Positions 36,588 through 47,480 of a stretch of DNA of 64,000 nt are shown one piece after another. How positions within the stretch are numbered: the stretch's first letter is position 1; every line of letters starts with the position of its first letter. The stretch lies in assembly GCA_026214975.1 (NCBI GenBank), contig CM047810.1, positions 92,458,316 to 92,522,315 on the forward strand, in the 5' to 3' direction. A program made the position numbers and the translations under genes. The stretch comes from Gentiana macrophylla. Lineage: Eukaryota > Streptophyta > Magnoliopsida > Gentianales > Gentianaceae. A model generated the notes under the pieces. That model worked only from the letters and a program-made list of their open reading frames with translations, was not told the origin of the DNA and made no database searches.

Positions 36588-38767
36588 GGGATGTCTAGTG
36601 AGATTGATACCAAATTTTGTATTGTCTCTCGTTCAACACGAGTGACAACAGTGACATACTTATTAATGTCACTTAAGTTTGTAGGCTCAAGAGGAACATC
36701 CTCTTCCGAAAAAATTAATTTGCATTCTCGATTATTGAGTTCAACGTTCTTGTTACTTTTCCACTTTTATGAAGTCATCATTAGTCAATTTATCGTGTTT
36801 TGCAGTTTAGATACCTTGAGATGATATGTAGTTGCAAAAATAAATTATGACAGAATTATAAATCAAATGATACACGACAACAAATAATAAATTTTAGGAA
36901 TTATAAATGTGATGTCATGCATTCAGTTTATCCTACCATTCCAAGGATTTAATCTCACAACTACAGTGCCGCCTCAGGGTAGGTCAAAGAGGTGACAATT
37001 AAATTGAGACAATCTCTCTCAACAACTAACTGAGAATCATACATCTCTTTTTAATTGCTGATTACCTTCTTTTTTCAGCCAAGATATTTCCTAAAATATC
37101 CTTCATAGTGTTACCCACTATTTCAAATCTCAAAGTACGCCCCAAGTATGCCGCCTCAGGGTCGGTCAGTGACTCGACGAGTACCCAAAATCTTATCCTT
37201 TCGGAGACCAAGCCTTGAATTTTGATACCGGTGAAAGCCACCCTCAGGGGGCCGAAATCAAAGCGGCACGAGGCGTCACCATTCTCTCACGTGCTTGTTT
37301 CAACAGTAGAGGCCGCGGGGTCGGTTATCACCTTCCCCGCTCCCACTCGTTATTTTGAAAAATAGGTTGTCTTATTAGGATTTTAGATTTTTCTAACAAT
37401 CCAAAAAACAATAGATCATGAATATTTAATTTAATCCTCCCACTAGTTTATCGGTTCCAAATACCATCTAACTAGTGTCACCATATTCACGATTTTCCAA
37501 TTTTATGGATTTATTAAAATTCCTAGTGTAGACACTACACATTTAAAATTTTCCAAGAATTTTATAATCCTAATACATTAGGACTTCATGATTTTTCTAA
37601 TAATTCAAAGAACAATAAATCATAAAATTTAAAGGTCTCACTAGTTTATCGGTTCCAAATACCGTCTAACTAGTGACACTATATTCATGATTTTCTGATT
37701 TTTCGAATATTTAGAAATTTCTTGCGTAGACACTACACAACTAAAATTCACCAAAGAATTTTTATAAAAAAAAGGTCCTAATTTTGTCATGAAAAAAAAT
37801 TTGGGATCGTAGAATTTTATCTCAATAATTTGAAAACAATAAATCTTGAAAGGCAATCACCAACTTATCGGTATTAAACCCTGACTGAACTTTAACCGAG
37901 TTCACCGAACGGTGTCGGGATTGGCTAAGTCGACCCGTCCTCTTCGTTGGTTCATATACGACTGCTGGATTAATCGGGCTAAGGCTGCCCCATTGAGCCG
38001 AAACTCGCCGCATAGCTCGACCTTGCCTGATCCCCGACGTTAACGTCACACGTGTGCGGGTGCTGGGTTGAAAATCGGGCTAAGGTTGCCCCATTGAGGC
38101 TCAGCTCGCCGGATAGCTTGACCTTGCCGGACCCCCGTGGCTATCCCCGCACTTGGACGGACAAGTCGAGACGAGCCAAAGCCCTGTTGACCGCCCGAAC
38201 CAATTTTCGAACCTTTTGCTCAGTTGGGGTCCAACTTTTTCGGATTTTCCAATTTTCCAATTATTAAAATTCTTTTATGTAGTCACTACATAATTAAAAT
38301 CCACGAAGGATTCTTAATCCCAAATTAATTTTATCATGTGAATTTTATATCTCAATAAAATTTCGTTTCCTTTAATTAATTTATTTTATTTTTAATCTAA
38401 ATTAATTATCGTGTTGATACATGTCTAATTAATTTCAATATTAATTTTCTACATGTATGCATATGCTAGGAGTGAAATTCATGAATATGATGCATGACAT
38501 GTTATATCACATAAATAATCATACAAGAAAATAAATGCGAAAAATAAGCCTACGAGATGAATGTTTTGACTTCGTATCGAATCTATTTTATAGAAAAAAG
38601 TCCTAAACCCAATTTAATGGATTTACTAATTTCTAATTAAAAGAAACCAGATTCTGAGACCTATTTAGATCGGCCCATTGAAATCGTTATCAATGTCTTC
38701 ATAGTTGAACTGGTCAGCACTTCATCTTGCAACTGATAGGTCATTGGCTCGAATCCTGCTTCTTTTT

Positions 38768-39225
38768 TTTTTTTATTTTTTTTTTTAATAACAGCGCTGA
38801 TGTCATGATGACATCAGCATATGAAATCAACATTTTTTGGGTTTTTTTAATAACAGCGCTGATTTTTTTTAATAACAGCACTGATGTCGTGACATCAACA
38901 TCTGAAATCAACATTTTTTGGGATTTTTTTTGTTTTTTTAATAACAGCGCTGATGTCATGATGACATCATCATCTGAAATCAACATTTTTTGTTTTTTTA
39001 TAATAACAGCGCTGATTTTTTTAATAACAGCGCTGATGTCATAATGACATCAGCATCTGAAATCAACATTTTTTGGGTTTTTTTTAATAACAACGCTGAT
39101 TTTTGTTTTTTTAATAACAGCGCTGATATCATGATGACATCAGCATCTGAAATCAACATTTTTTGGGTTTTTTTGTTTAATAACAGCGCTGATGTCATGA
39201 TGACATCAGCATCTGAAATTAACAG
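38768..39225. repeat. hairpin minisatellite in the copia leader
   Basis: Five to seven units of the form TAATAACAGCGCTGATGTCA, GATGACATCAGC, then TGAAATCAACATTTTTTGGG with T-rich spacers. Each full unit contains the near-perfect palindrome GCTGATGTCAT-G-ATGACATCAGC. It lies about 0.3 kb inside the primer-binding site, in the untranslated leader of the minus-strand copia element. The region makes mirrored spurious frames on both strands. Confidence 0.8.
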
Positions 39226-40101
39226 CAACAGCGTTCAGCAACTAGCAGCCGCAGCATCCAGGTACGTAAAAAAAAAATACATCCTATATCCAAACAATTT
39301 TGGATCCAAAAATAAAAAATAAAAAATAAAAAATTTCCAGAAAAATAACAATTTCCTGTATCCCGAAAAACGGGTTTACAACAGATCTAATGGTAAACAG
39401 GTACCAACCCAAATCCATCTCGTCAACCAAATCATTCAACCACACATTTATATATAAAAAATATAAAAGATGCAATATTTATTCAATTCCACTCCTTATT
39501 AATTAAATATGCAATCAAGATCGTAAAATCGCTTTAACCTTTCTCTGATACCACATGCTGGATATACAGAAACCCGAATCCGGATCCGATCCATAATTGG
39601 ATCGTCAGATCTGATTCATAGCACCGATCGAGACACTCGATCATGCACATCGGAAGCTATGAATAAATTCGCATGCGATTATACCATGATATGATCTACA
39701 TAAATAATTAATATAACTATGAGAAGATTGAAGATTTACCTTACTTAAGAAGAATAATAAATCGACAGAAAAAGAAGCCACAATCTTCCGGATTGTATCA
39801 CCTAGCGACGAATGGTGGACGTCGATCCTCGCCTCAGAACCTCATCGAATATACCTAAGAAAAACCCTAAGTTTTTCTTATTTTAATGACTAATACAAGA
39901 AACTAATTTTTCTTCCTTTTAATTTGATGTTGGCGCAATTTGTTGTTGTGTATTGTGCTAGAAGGAACTCTCTTTATAGGAAAATAACTAGTCAAGAGAG
40001 TTATCCTTTTCATACCACAATTATCTATTCCCATAAGGAAAAGATATTGCCAAAAGATAAGAGATAATTCCCAAAAAATCAATCTCTTATTTTTCCATTA
40101 A

Positions 40102-41945
40102 GAGCAGCCCTAATGGTGATTGGGGGAGAATCCTTTTGATTGTTGATACTTGGGTGATGTGGAGAAAGATAAGTGGAGGATAAATATAGAATGATTGAAG
40201 TACGGGAGTACGAAAACAACTATGCACAATCGGTTGGATTTGGTACAATCAAAATCAGATCAAAGAATGACGATGAAGGTAAGCTCAAATATTTCTCTCT
40301 TGGATGTTGTCGATATGGTAAAGTTGTATCTAAGACAAGGATTTTTTTTTTCCAAGAGCTACATCTAAAACCGGATGTGGAGCAAGAATAAATATTATTG
40401 TAAGAGCAGATGGAATTCAAGTGATCAATTTTGTGCATTTGGATCATAATCATATTTTGAACCTAAAGAAAGTACGATACTTTCGATGTAATAAAAAAAT
40501 TAATGGTCACGTGAAAAGAAGGTTGGCCTTGAATGATATGTCTGGCATAAGCATAAGCAAAAATTATCATTCTTGGGTTGTTGAAGTAGGGGGATATGAG
40601 AATCTCACATTTGGTTACAATGAAGCTAGAGCGTTTATTGCGAAATCTAGAAAACTAAGACTTGGGTCCAGTGATGCCCAAGCACTTGGAGAACACTTCA
40701 TAAGTCCTCACGCTCGAAATGCTAATTTTTTCTATGCCATTGATTTGGATGATGATAGTCGTATATGGAACGTATTTTGGGCTGATGATAGGTGTAGGGC
40801 TGCATATGAATGTTGTAATGATGTAATTACATTCGATACAACCTACTTGACGAATCGTTATGATATGCCTTTTGCTCCATTGTAGGGGTAAATCATCATG
40901 GTCATTCTATTTTGTTAGGATGTTTAGTTTCAAATGAGGATGTTGACACTTTTTCTTTGTTATTCACACCATGGTTAACATGCATGTACGGCCGACATCC
41001 AAAGGCTATTACCATTGATCAATGTAGAGCTATCAAAGATGTTGTTGGTATGGTCTTCCCTTCAGCATGTCATCGTTTGTGCCTTTGGCATATATTGAAA
41101 GGGCTTCTTGCAAAATTGGGTAGCCTTGAGCAATACAAACCCATTAGACTTGTTTGGCAATTACTATGGAAAAAAATTTGTGAAGGCATTTCATAAGTAC
41201 AGGCATTTCATCAGTAAAGACATTTGATCCCGTTTGACCTGTCATTTTAGAAAGAAAAAGGAAGTAATTAAATAACATTTTTACCATTTTACCAGTATTC
41301 ATTGCAAGAACAATAACATTTTTATTAATAAAAAAAGAAAAAGAAATTTAGTCCATATATGTGGAAGTGGATAATTTATCAAGTTTTTTAACATGAGTGA
41401 TAAGTTAAAAAATGACAGGCAAATTAATATAAGAGTAGTGATGTTTATTAGTTTCTTAGCTTTCTATTTGAATAAAATAAAATAGAAATTTTACATTAAA
41501 AAGGTAATTAAATAAACAGTTTGGTTAAAGAATTGTTTACCGTAAGGAAAAAAGAATAACTGCAACGGAAAAAGAAATGAAAGGTGAAGGAATAAAGAAT
41601 GGTGGATAGCAATTTGGGGTGGGTGTGGTTTTGGGGGGTTAAATGACAAAAAGATTTTTGAGGAGGGGAAAAAGGCAAAATGCTTTTTGGGGATGTTTTT
41701 GTTATTATTATTTATTGCCAGCTGGATCATTCCATCTCATTCGTGATACATTTTCGTGGGTTTTAGTCGTGGGTTTTAGCAATACTCTTGTCTTATACAC
41801 TCTATCAAAGTGGACAAGGGCATAGATAATGTCTAAAAAAAACTGTCTAGTTTGCTATCATTATTTTACCTTTAGCTAAAATAGTTATTTTATTCTGACA
41901 AAAATAAGCAAGAATATCTCTAGAATAAGCTTACTATGGTTGCTC
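40102..41945 (+). mobile_element. TAA-flanked DNA element carrying FAR1-type remnant
   Basis: Inserted in the copia 5' LTR. The intact sister LTR at about 26228 reads CCATTAATTATCC, so the insertion duplicated TAA (40099-40101 and 41946-41948). The ends read inward as GAGCAGCCCTAATGG and GAGCAACCATAGTAA, short weak inverted repeats. A 3-bp TAA duplication is the Harbinger pattern, whereas the protein remnant inside belongs to the Mutator/FAR1 family. Region 41200-41945 is non-coding. Confidence 0.65.
40173..41196 (+). pseudogene. FAR1/FHY3-type MULE transposase, broken
   Basis: The N-terminal FAR1 DNA-binding part reads YENNYAQSVGFGTIKIRSKN, then a zinc-binding CC..H.H pattern ending VHLDHNHIL. 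The DDE transposase part starts with FDTTYLTNRYDMPFAP and continues VGVNHHGHSILLGCLVSNED, AITIDQCRAIKDVVGMVFPS and ACHRLCLWHILKGL. The first two acidic catalytic residues (DTTY, IDQ) are present; the third lies beyond the break. Frameshifts fall near 40385 and at about 40884, and the frame dies at 41196, well short of the usual 600-800 residues and without the SWIM finger. FAR1 regulators descend from such transposases, but this copy sits in a mobile-element setting and is dead. Confidence 0.8.
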
Positions 41946-43038
41946 TAATTATCCAACAAATAGATAATTAATTAATTACGCATGTGACATAATCTAGAAA
42001 AATTTCTTTTCCTAATTTATCACAATAAAGTGGCGCCTATTACATCATTAATTTAATAAAAAATGTCTTTTCTATTTTACATATTATTTACCAAATAAAT
42101 AATATTGCATATTCATTAAATATACCAACAATTTAATTTATTCTAGATGTTCAATAAAAACGAAAACACTCGCGTGTTACAGAGCCAACCAGGGGCCAAT
42201 GCAATTATAACTTAAGTAAATTACAATAAATTGAATAAAATATTCATCAAACGTAACATTTCTACCCAACTTATTAATTCCAGAATTACGCCACCATAAA
42301 TCCAAAACTGAACTCTATCGATTATAGATATAACTTATTCTTAAAACGTTGAGTCGAGTCGATAAGTGTCCATTGATATAATCATTACATATAAACTAAC
42401 CCTCCATAGACTATCCGTAATGAAGCGAGATTATTTCCGTAAACCTTTTTCAATACATCTTATCCTTATTTACCATTAACCATTAGTGATCAATTAGTTT
42501 ATAACCAATACGAACTTCCGGGATCAATCAGTTTCTAGGATTAACAAATAAGAGGATTGTCTTTCTACTTCCCGCAGGAAGGAATGGATTCCATATCTGT
42601 GAGACACACACTTCTCACTCATTCCAGAATAGTGCCAACGTGAAAGTGATTCGGACCGCGCCTCTTAGCGATCTTTAACGAACACATCAAACACTATCCT
42701 GAAACAAGTAGGAGTCTGTAATCACTTCAGGATTAAGGTTAATCCATATATGATCATCTTGTGATTTAATGAGATTTCTCAATCACGGAATTATATGAGA
42801 AACGTAGATTAAATCGGTCCAGTCCTATATGACTACATCATATATAAATGTCCCACTTAGACAACCAATGTCGACGGTCCGGATAAGACGGTCACACCAT
42901 AAAGTGTTCTGGGCACATTAATGGTGATTTAATCAATAGACCCCATATTTTGATTAACTTCACCACAGACTAACATTTCAAGTGTATCACCATAAACTTA
43001 ATCCTCATGTGTGACACACACTAAGTTATATGGCTACA

Positions 43039-43708
43039 TGATGTGAGTTCAGATCCATTACCACCGGTCACACATCATGATCTTATGTCACCAATTCAGG
43101 CCAAGGATCCGTTGGTAACTAGAGATGGACCGCTGACCAGATTGCAACGCAAGAAGAGAGATGAAGCTTTATCTACATTGGTTATGCAGGCATTCGATGA
43201 TGTTCACGAAGGAAAGGTTGAATGTGAGAAGTCAATATTGCTTTCATTGTTCTTTGATGGACGTGGTTAGAGACGATTCAAGATTGAGTTTATTTTTAAT
43301 AATAAAAGCCGCCCATAGGCCAAGTAGAAGCTTAGGAGTTTTTTAAAGTTATTTGTCCCACATCGGATTTTTGTTTTTATTTTCTTTAGTTGTAAGCCTA
43401 TAAATAAGGCTTAGAGTCTCTTTTCAATTACACATTATTCGAATCATTATAAAATTTCTTCTTTGCATTGGCAAGAACAATTGCGCTTTTTTTTAAGTTT
43501 ACTGAATAAACTTAATCATTGAACATCAAATTCAAGAATTTGGCAATTCTTGAACGTTCGCAAATCAGGGTTTCTTGGGCAGGTCTCCAAGGGGTTTTGA
43601 TCATTCCAAGGTTTTCAAGAATAGGTTTCTTGAAGGTTGAGGTGCCATAAAATCGTGATAATTCTAGATCGTTCCAACGTGTACGTGATATTTAGGTATT
43701 CCGTATCA
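43039..43708 (+). mobile_element. 670-bp solo LTR with gypsy pol tail
   Basis: Inserted in the copia 5' LTR with the 5-bp duplication CTACA (43034-43038 and 43709-43713). Its ends are TGATGTGAG and CGTATCA. The first third is open and encodes DGPLTRLQRKKRDEAL, resembling the GPxTRxxxK tail of Ty3/gypsy polyproteins, so the LTR probably overlaps the pol end of its parent element. Further on are GTCCCACATCGG and a TATA-like CCTATAAATAAGGC, consistent with a promoter and U5. Confidence 0.7.
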
Positions 43709-43846
43709 CTACATATGATACGACTTGGGGTTTTCAGTAGTGTATTACTTATAAGCACGAATCAAATAATAAGATGAGAATAAATCTGTCATTTATTAAT
43801 TATAAAAACAATTACATAAATTGTCTTTCGGACGTTACTTCTAACA

Positions 43847-44585
43847 AAATTACGGGGGAATTAATGTTTTTTTATTTCCTTAAAAGTCTTAATTAATTTT
43901 CCTTTAATTAATTATTTAGAATAAATAATAAATAGGCAATAAATAATTAAAACCTAATAACACCTTTACCCTTACCAAAACTTGGGGTGCCGCAATTGAG
44001 GCCTCCAACAGGGCTTTAGCTCAGGACATATGATCACATGGAATATGCAAGTTATGTTCTTGCTTGTGACAAGTAGTTTCTAATCTTTGTAGCGAGATAT
44101 GCGTATCACATATGGCCAATGTACGATCAAATATCTTATGAAATGCATAAACTTGATCCTGCTAAAGGTATATAGGTAGTCTCTTGGGTGGTGCAACTGT
44201 TTTTCATGCACTCTCTTAAACATCCAATAACTACCATCTTTTCATAAAAGCTTCCATCTTCACATCACATCTTCTATCTATTGTTATCTTGATAATTTCC
44301 AAAGTAGAAACTATCTCTGAGGAGTCTCATGTTGAAACGGATTCACCGTAATCTTCATCCAAACCCAAAAAATGTCCAAGCATTGGACATGAAATATCCT
44401 ACGGTCTTGAGGATCCTATACCCACATGAGCATGAAACGATAGCCCGGTGATTGACGTGTGGATAAAGAACTTAATGTTGAAGAAAGTGTTTGTTAACAT
44501 ATGTAGTGGAATTAGAGTTTTGTATTATGATATTTTTCAGAGCTTTGCAGCGGTATGAGGTGATCACAGCGCAAGTGAAGACGTA
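43847..44585. other. region between copia nest and TRIM, no gene seen
   Basis: AT-rich start (43850-43990) followed by unremarkable sequence. It probably continues the older sequence at 24283-25683 that the copia element split. Short frames near 44490 run into the TRIM LTR and are not credible. Confidence 0.4.
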
Positions 44586-45093
44586 TGTAACGCCCCCAAA
44601 CCTCGGGTCAGGTAGCGCTAAATCAGTCATAAATGATCCGGTCAAATGCTTAGACCGTCGTCCTCGCTTGGTCCAAAAAGGATAACTTAAGTTGATCAGA
44701 CATTTATGTCTCACACTTATATGGGGATGAACATTCTACTACTTTACCGATGTGGGACTTACATTCTCCCCCCTTATATTGGACTGGCGTCATCGCCATG
44801 ACGGCCAAGACTGTTCCCGGATTCGTCCCTACCAGAGGTAACTAGAGCTCATCCTTACACCCACTTTCTATGGTGCAACGCATAGTTCCGTCTGGTAGTC
44901 GGCTCTGATACCATTCTGTTACGCCCCCAAACCCCGGGTCTGGTAGCGCTAAATGAGTCATAAATGACCCGGTCAACTGCTTAGAGCGTCGTCCTCGCTT
45001 GGTCTAAAAGGGCTAACTCGAGTTGACAAAACCTTTATGTCTCACACTTATATGGGAATGAGTATTCTACTACTATACCGATAGGACTTTACA
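44586..45093 (-). mobile_element. TRIM retrotransposon, 508 bp
   Basis: Two LTRs of about 178 bp (44586-44763 and 44917-45093) begin TGT(A/T)ACGCCCCCAAACC and end ACTT(T)ACA. Read on the minus strand, the 5' LTR is followed by TGGTATCAGAGCC (44901-44913), complementary to initiator tRNA-Met, and a polypurine tract AATATAAGGGGGGAG sits before the 3' LTR. The interior is about 150 bp with no coding capacity. Flanks ACGTA and ACGCA form a 5-bp target duplication with one mismatch. Confidence 0.88.
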
Positions 45094-45374
45094 ACGCAAA
45101 TTTATGGATTTTCAGGGCCTCTCGTGAATTCATTGAAAGTATAGTAGTCAAATTGTCGATCACATTCAGAACCTATCCCACTTGCCAAAGTCAAAACTAG
45201 GACGACAATGGATATGAGTGGGTACATATTTAATTTAGCACTATCCATACCCATTACCTATGGGGATAGAAAATTTTAAACTCATACCCTCCTCATACGA
45301 ATATCCACGGATATGTAGATGTCCATGAATACATGGTCCTGTTCATAACTTAAGCATCTCAATCATATATAATG

Positions 45375-46118
45375 AAGCTAGAGGGACCGGCGTTCACTCC
45401 AAAGCGAAGAAGATTGCCTTAGCGGCGACCGTCTATCAAATTTGGAGAATGCGTAACTTTGCAATTTTGAAGGCGAGAGCACTACTACGGATGATGCGGT
45501 TAGACGTATTAAGACTCATGTTTACCGTATCTTGTTAGCGATAAGCCCTCACATGTTTAGAGGCACGCCTTAGCCCCCCCTTGTTCAGTTCTTTTTGCTG
45601 AGGTTGATTGTGGCTCACACCTTTGAGCCAAGGCTCATGCCGAGGTATTTGAAGACTTCGTTTGTCTCTTATGGGTCGAAGCGACACCGGGGTTGGTATA
45701 TTGACCGGTTTGTCGTAGTACACCCATCTTTGAGTTTGGGACTTGTCTCTTTTGGGCCGAAGCGACGCCGGGGTTGGAATATTGACCGGTTAGTCGTAGT
45801 ACGCCTAATTGAGACATTTGCACGTTGAAGTTGAAGCGACGCGGGATTGGAATATTGACCGGTTTGTTGTAGTACACCGATATGTTGTATACCCCAAGGC
45901 ATTGTCCTCGGTGCCTTGTTTGATTAGTGTCTTTTGTTTTCCAGAGAGACCTATGGAGGCAAAAGGTGGGATTTGCAGTCAACCTTGGCAATGTTTTTGT
46001 TGGGCTTGGCTCTTTTGATAGATTAGATATGCACAAGTTGTAATTACTAGATCGATTCCTTTGTGTAGCTCCCAAACTTTCGTTTGGTGTTTTAATATAT
46101 TTTTATATTTCATCAAAA

Positions 46119-46152
<34 letters not shown>
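45375..46152 (+). mobile_element. LINE (L1-type) 3' end, 5'-truncated
   Basis: Reading from about 45393: SKAKKIALAATVYQIWRMRN, then after a frameshift TTTDDAVRRIKTHVYRILLA. This is the end of plant LINE ORF2 (the zf-RVT tail). Within what follows, a unit of about 75 bp (TTGGTATATTGACCGGTTTG and related) is repeated three times between 45660 and 45880. The 3' part ends in CATCAAAAA and an (AAT)n tail at about 46117-46152, as in plant LINEs. The left truncation point is approximate. Confidence 0.75.
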
Positions 46153-46153
<1 letters not shown>

Positions 46154-46808
46154 TGTTTTTATTTGCATTGCAAAAATGCTCTGCCCGCCACATATTTTCA
46201 TTTTTTTTTTCACTAAAAGGTGCCACAAAATTATTTTTAACACTTAATGTTAGAAATTTGTCTAGCAACATAGTTGATCCATGGACCAAAGCTTTATTAC
46301 AAGTTAAACATGCGTCATATATATATATGGCACTTATATGGTCCTAGGCATATGCGGCGTAATCGACTTTATGTCAAGTGCTAGATTGTTCGTGTAGTGT
46401 CCCAAACCAAACTAAATCGGGGCCTTTATTTATACACTTTTCAGACTAGAAATTTCAGTGGGATATCTTAAAACCTGCCCTTGGCGGCTTACCAACAAAC
46501 ATTGCTTCCATGGATCATATGCCAAAGGAAAATGAAATGATAGTGTCACAACAACGAGCCAATATACATTTATAGATACCAATAATCACGGTATGAACCA
46601 CTGATTAATATCGGGTCTTACTCATCAATGATTTACAATATTGTAGTGTTACAATGAGAGTGATGGTGAGCATTAGTAAAACCTCACAAAATCTTTTATC
46701 CGTATCCGGAGGGAGAAAAGAAAAAAGAAAAAAAATTCCGAGTTGAAAACACCAATGCTGGACATGGCTAGTTTTACTGTGCTTAGGTCCAGGAGATCAT
46801 CATTCTTG

Positions 46809-47441
46809 TCATGTACTTATGGATATGCTGTTTCCTTCCTCCTACAAAAAATACAAGTACGTTCGGTTTACAAGTTAGACAAAGCTTTAGCATTATAGGT
46901 TACACAATTGTTTCACATCTGTTTGCGTGTTTTTTCTGGTAACAGCGCATGCAGGCCAAAGGAGGGACCGTGCTCTTTGAGAGCTTCCAGGTTTACTTAC
47001 AGATTACCTACCAACACAGTTTCGTCGCTGGTTGTAGGTAGGAATCGAACTCACGACCTTTATGGAGGAAGTGACTCGTTCTTACCAGATGAGCCTGCAA
47101 CTTGTGTCGTGTTGGCACTTCATTTCTACTTTCAATGAGTTTGCAAAGCACTTTCCTGGTTTAAAACACTGGCTGTGGAATGTAGATTTACCTCTTCAAT
47201 TCGGTCCAGGAGATCATCATCCTCGTCATAAGCTTTCTCCATCCTCCTGTTAATAAACAAGAATGTTTAGATGTTCAGAAAAAAAAAATTATTCATTTTC
47301 AGTGACTAAATTTTGGTTAAAATGTTTCGATTGCATCGGGTAACAAGTCGATGAGTGAAAGGGAGAAAGTTACTTTGTTCAAATGAAAAAGTTGTGTGAA
47401 TATAAAAGAATTAGCTCATGCACCACCGCACCATAAATGCA

Positions 47442-47480
<39 letters not shown>

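Larger units (their letters stand above)
25684..43846 (-). mobile_element. Ty1/copia retrotransposon, minus strand, nested
   Basis: The borders are firm: the 5-bp duplication AAATT lies at 25679-25683 and 43847-43851. The 3' LTR is 25684-33563 and the 5' LTR is 39556-43846, each about 1.7 kb once insertions are removed, running TGCTGGATATACAG..AACA on the plus strand. A primer-binding site complementary to initiator tRNA-Met (TGGTATCAGAGA on the minus strand, 39542-39553) follows the 5' LTR after two bases. The polypurine tract CAAGTGGGAGAT precedes the 3' LTR. The interior is about 4.3 kb after removing the solo LTR, and only degenerate pol remains, near 33880-34300. The leader at 36.9-39.5 kb is non-coding and includes a hairpin minisatellite. 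Four later insertions interrupt it. Confidence 0.88.

Noticed and set aside
38700..38760. tRNA gene or SINE head (TAGTTGAACTGG, then CTCGAATCC)
   Set aside because: The boxes are imperfect, no cloverleaf can be drawn confidently, and it runs directly into the minisatellite.
40102..41945. Typical Mutator element
   Set aside because: The 9-bp flanks do not match; only TAA is duplicated relative to the intact sister LTR.
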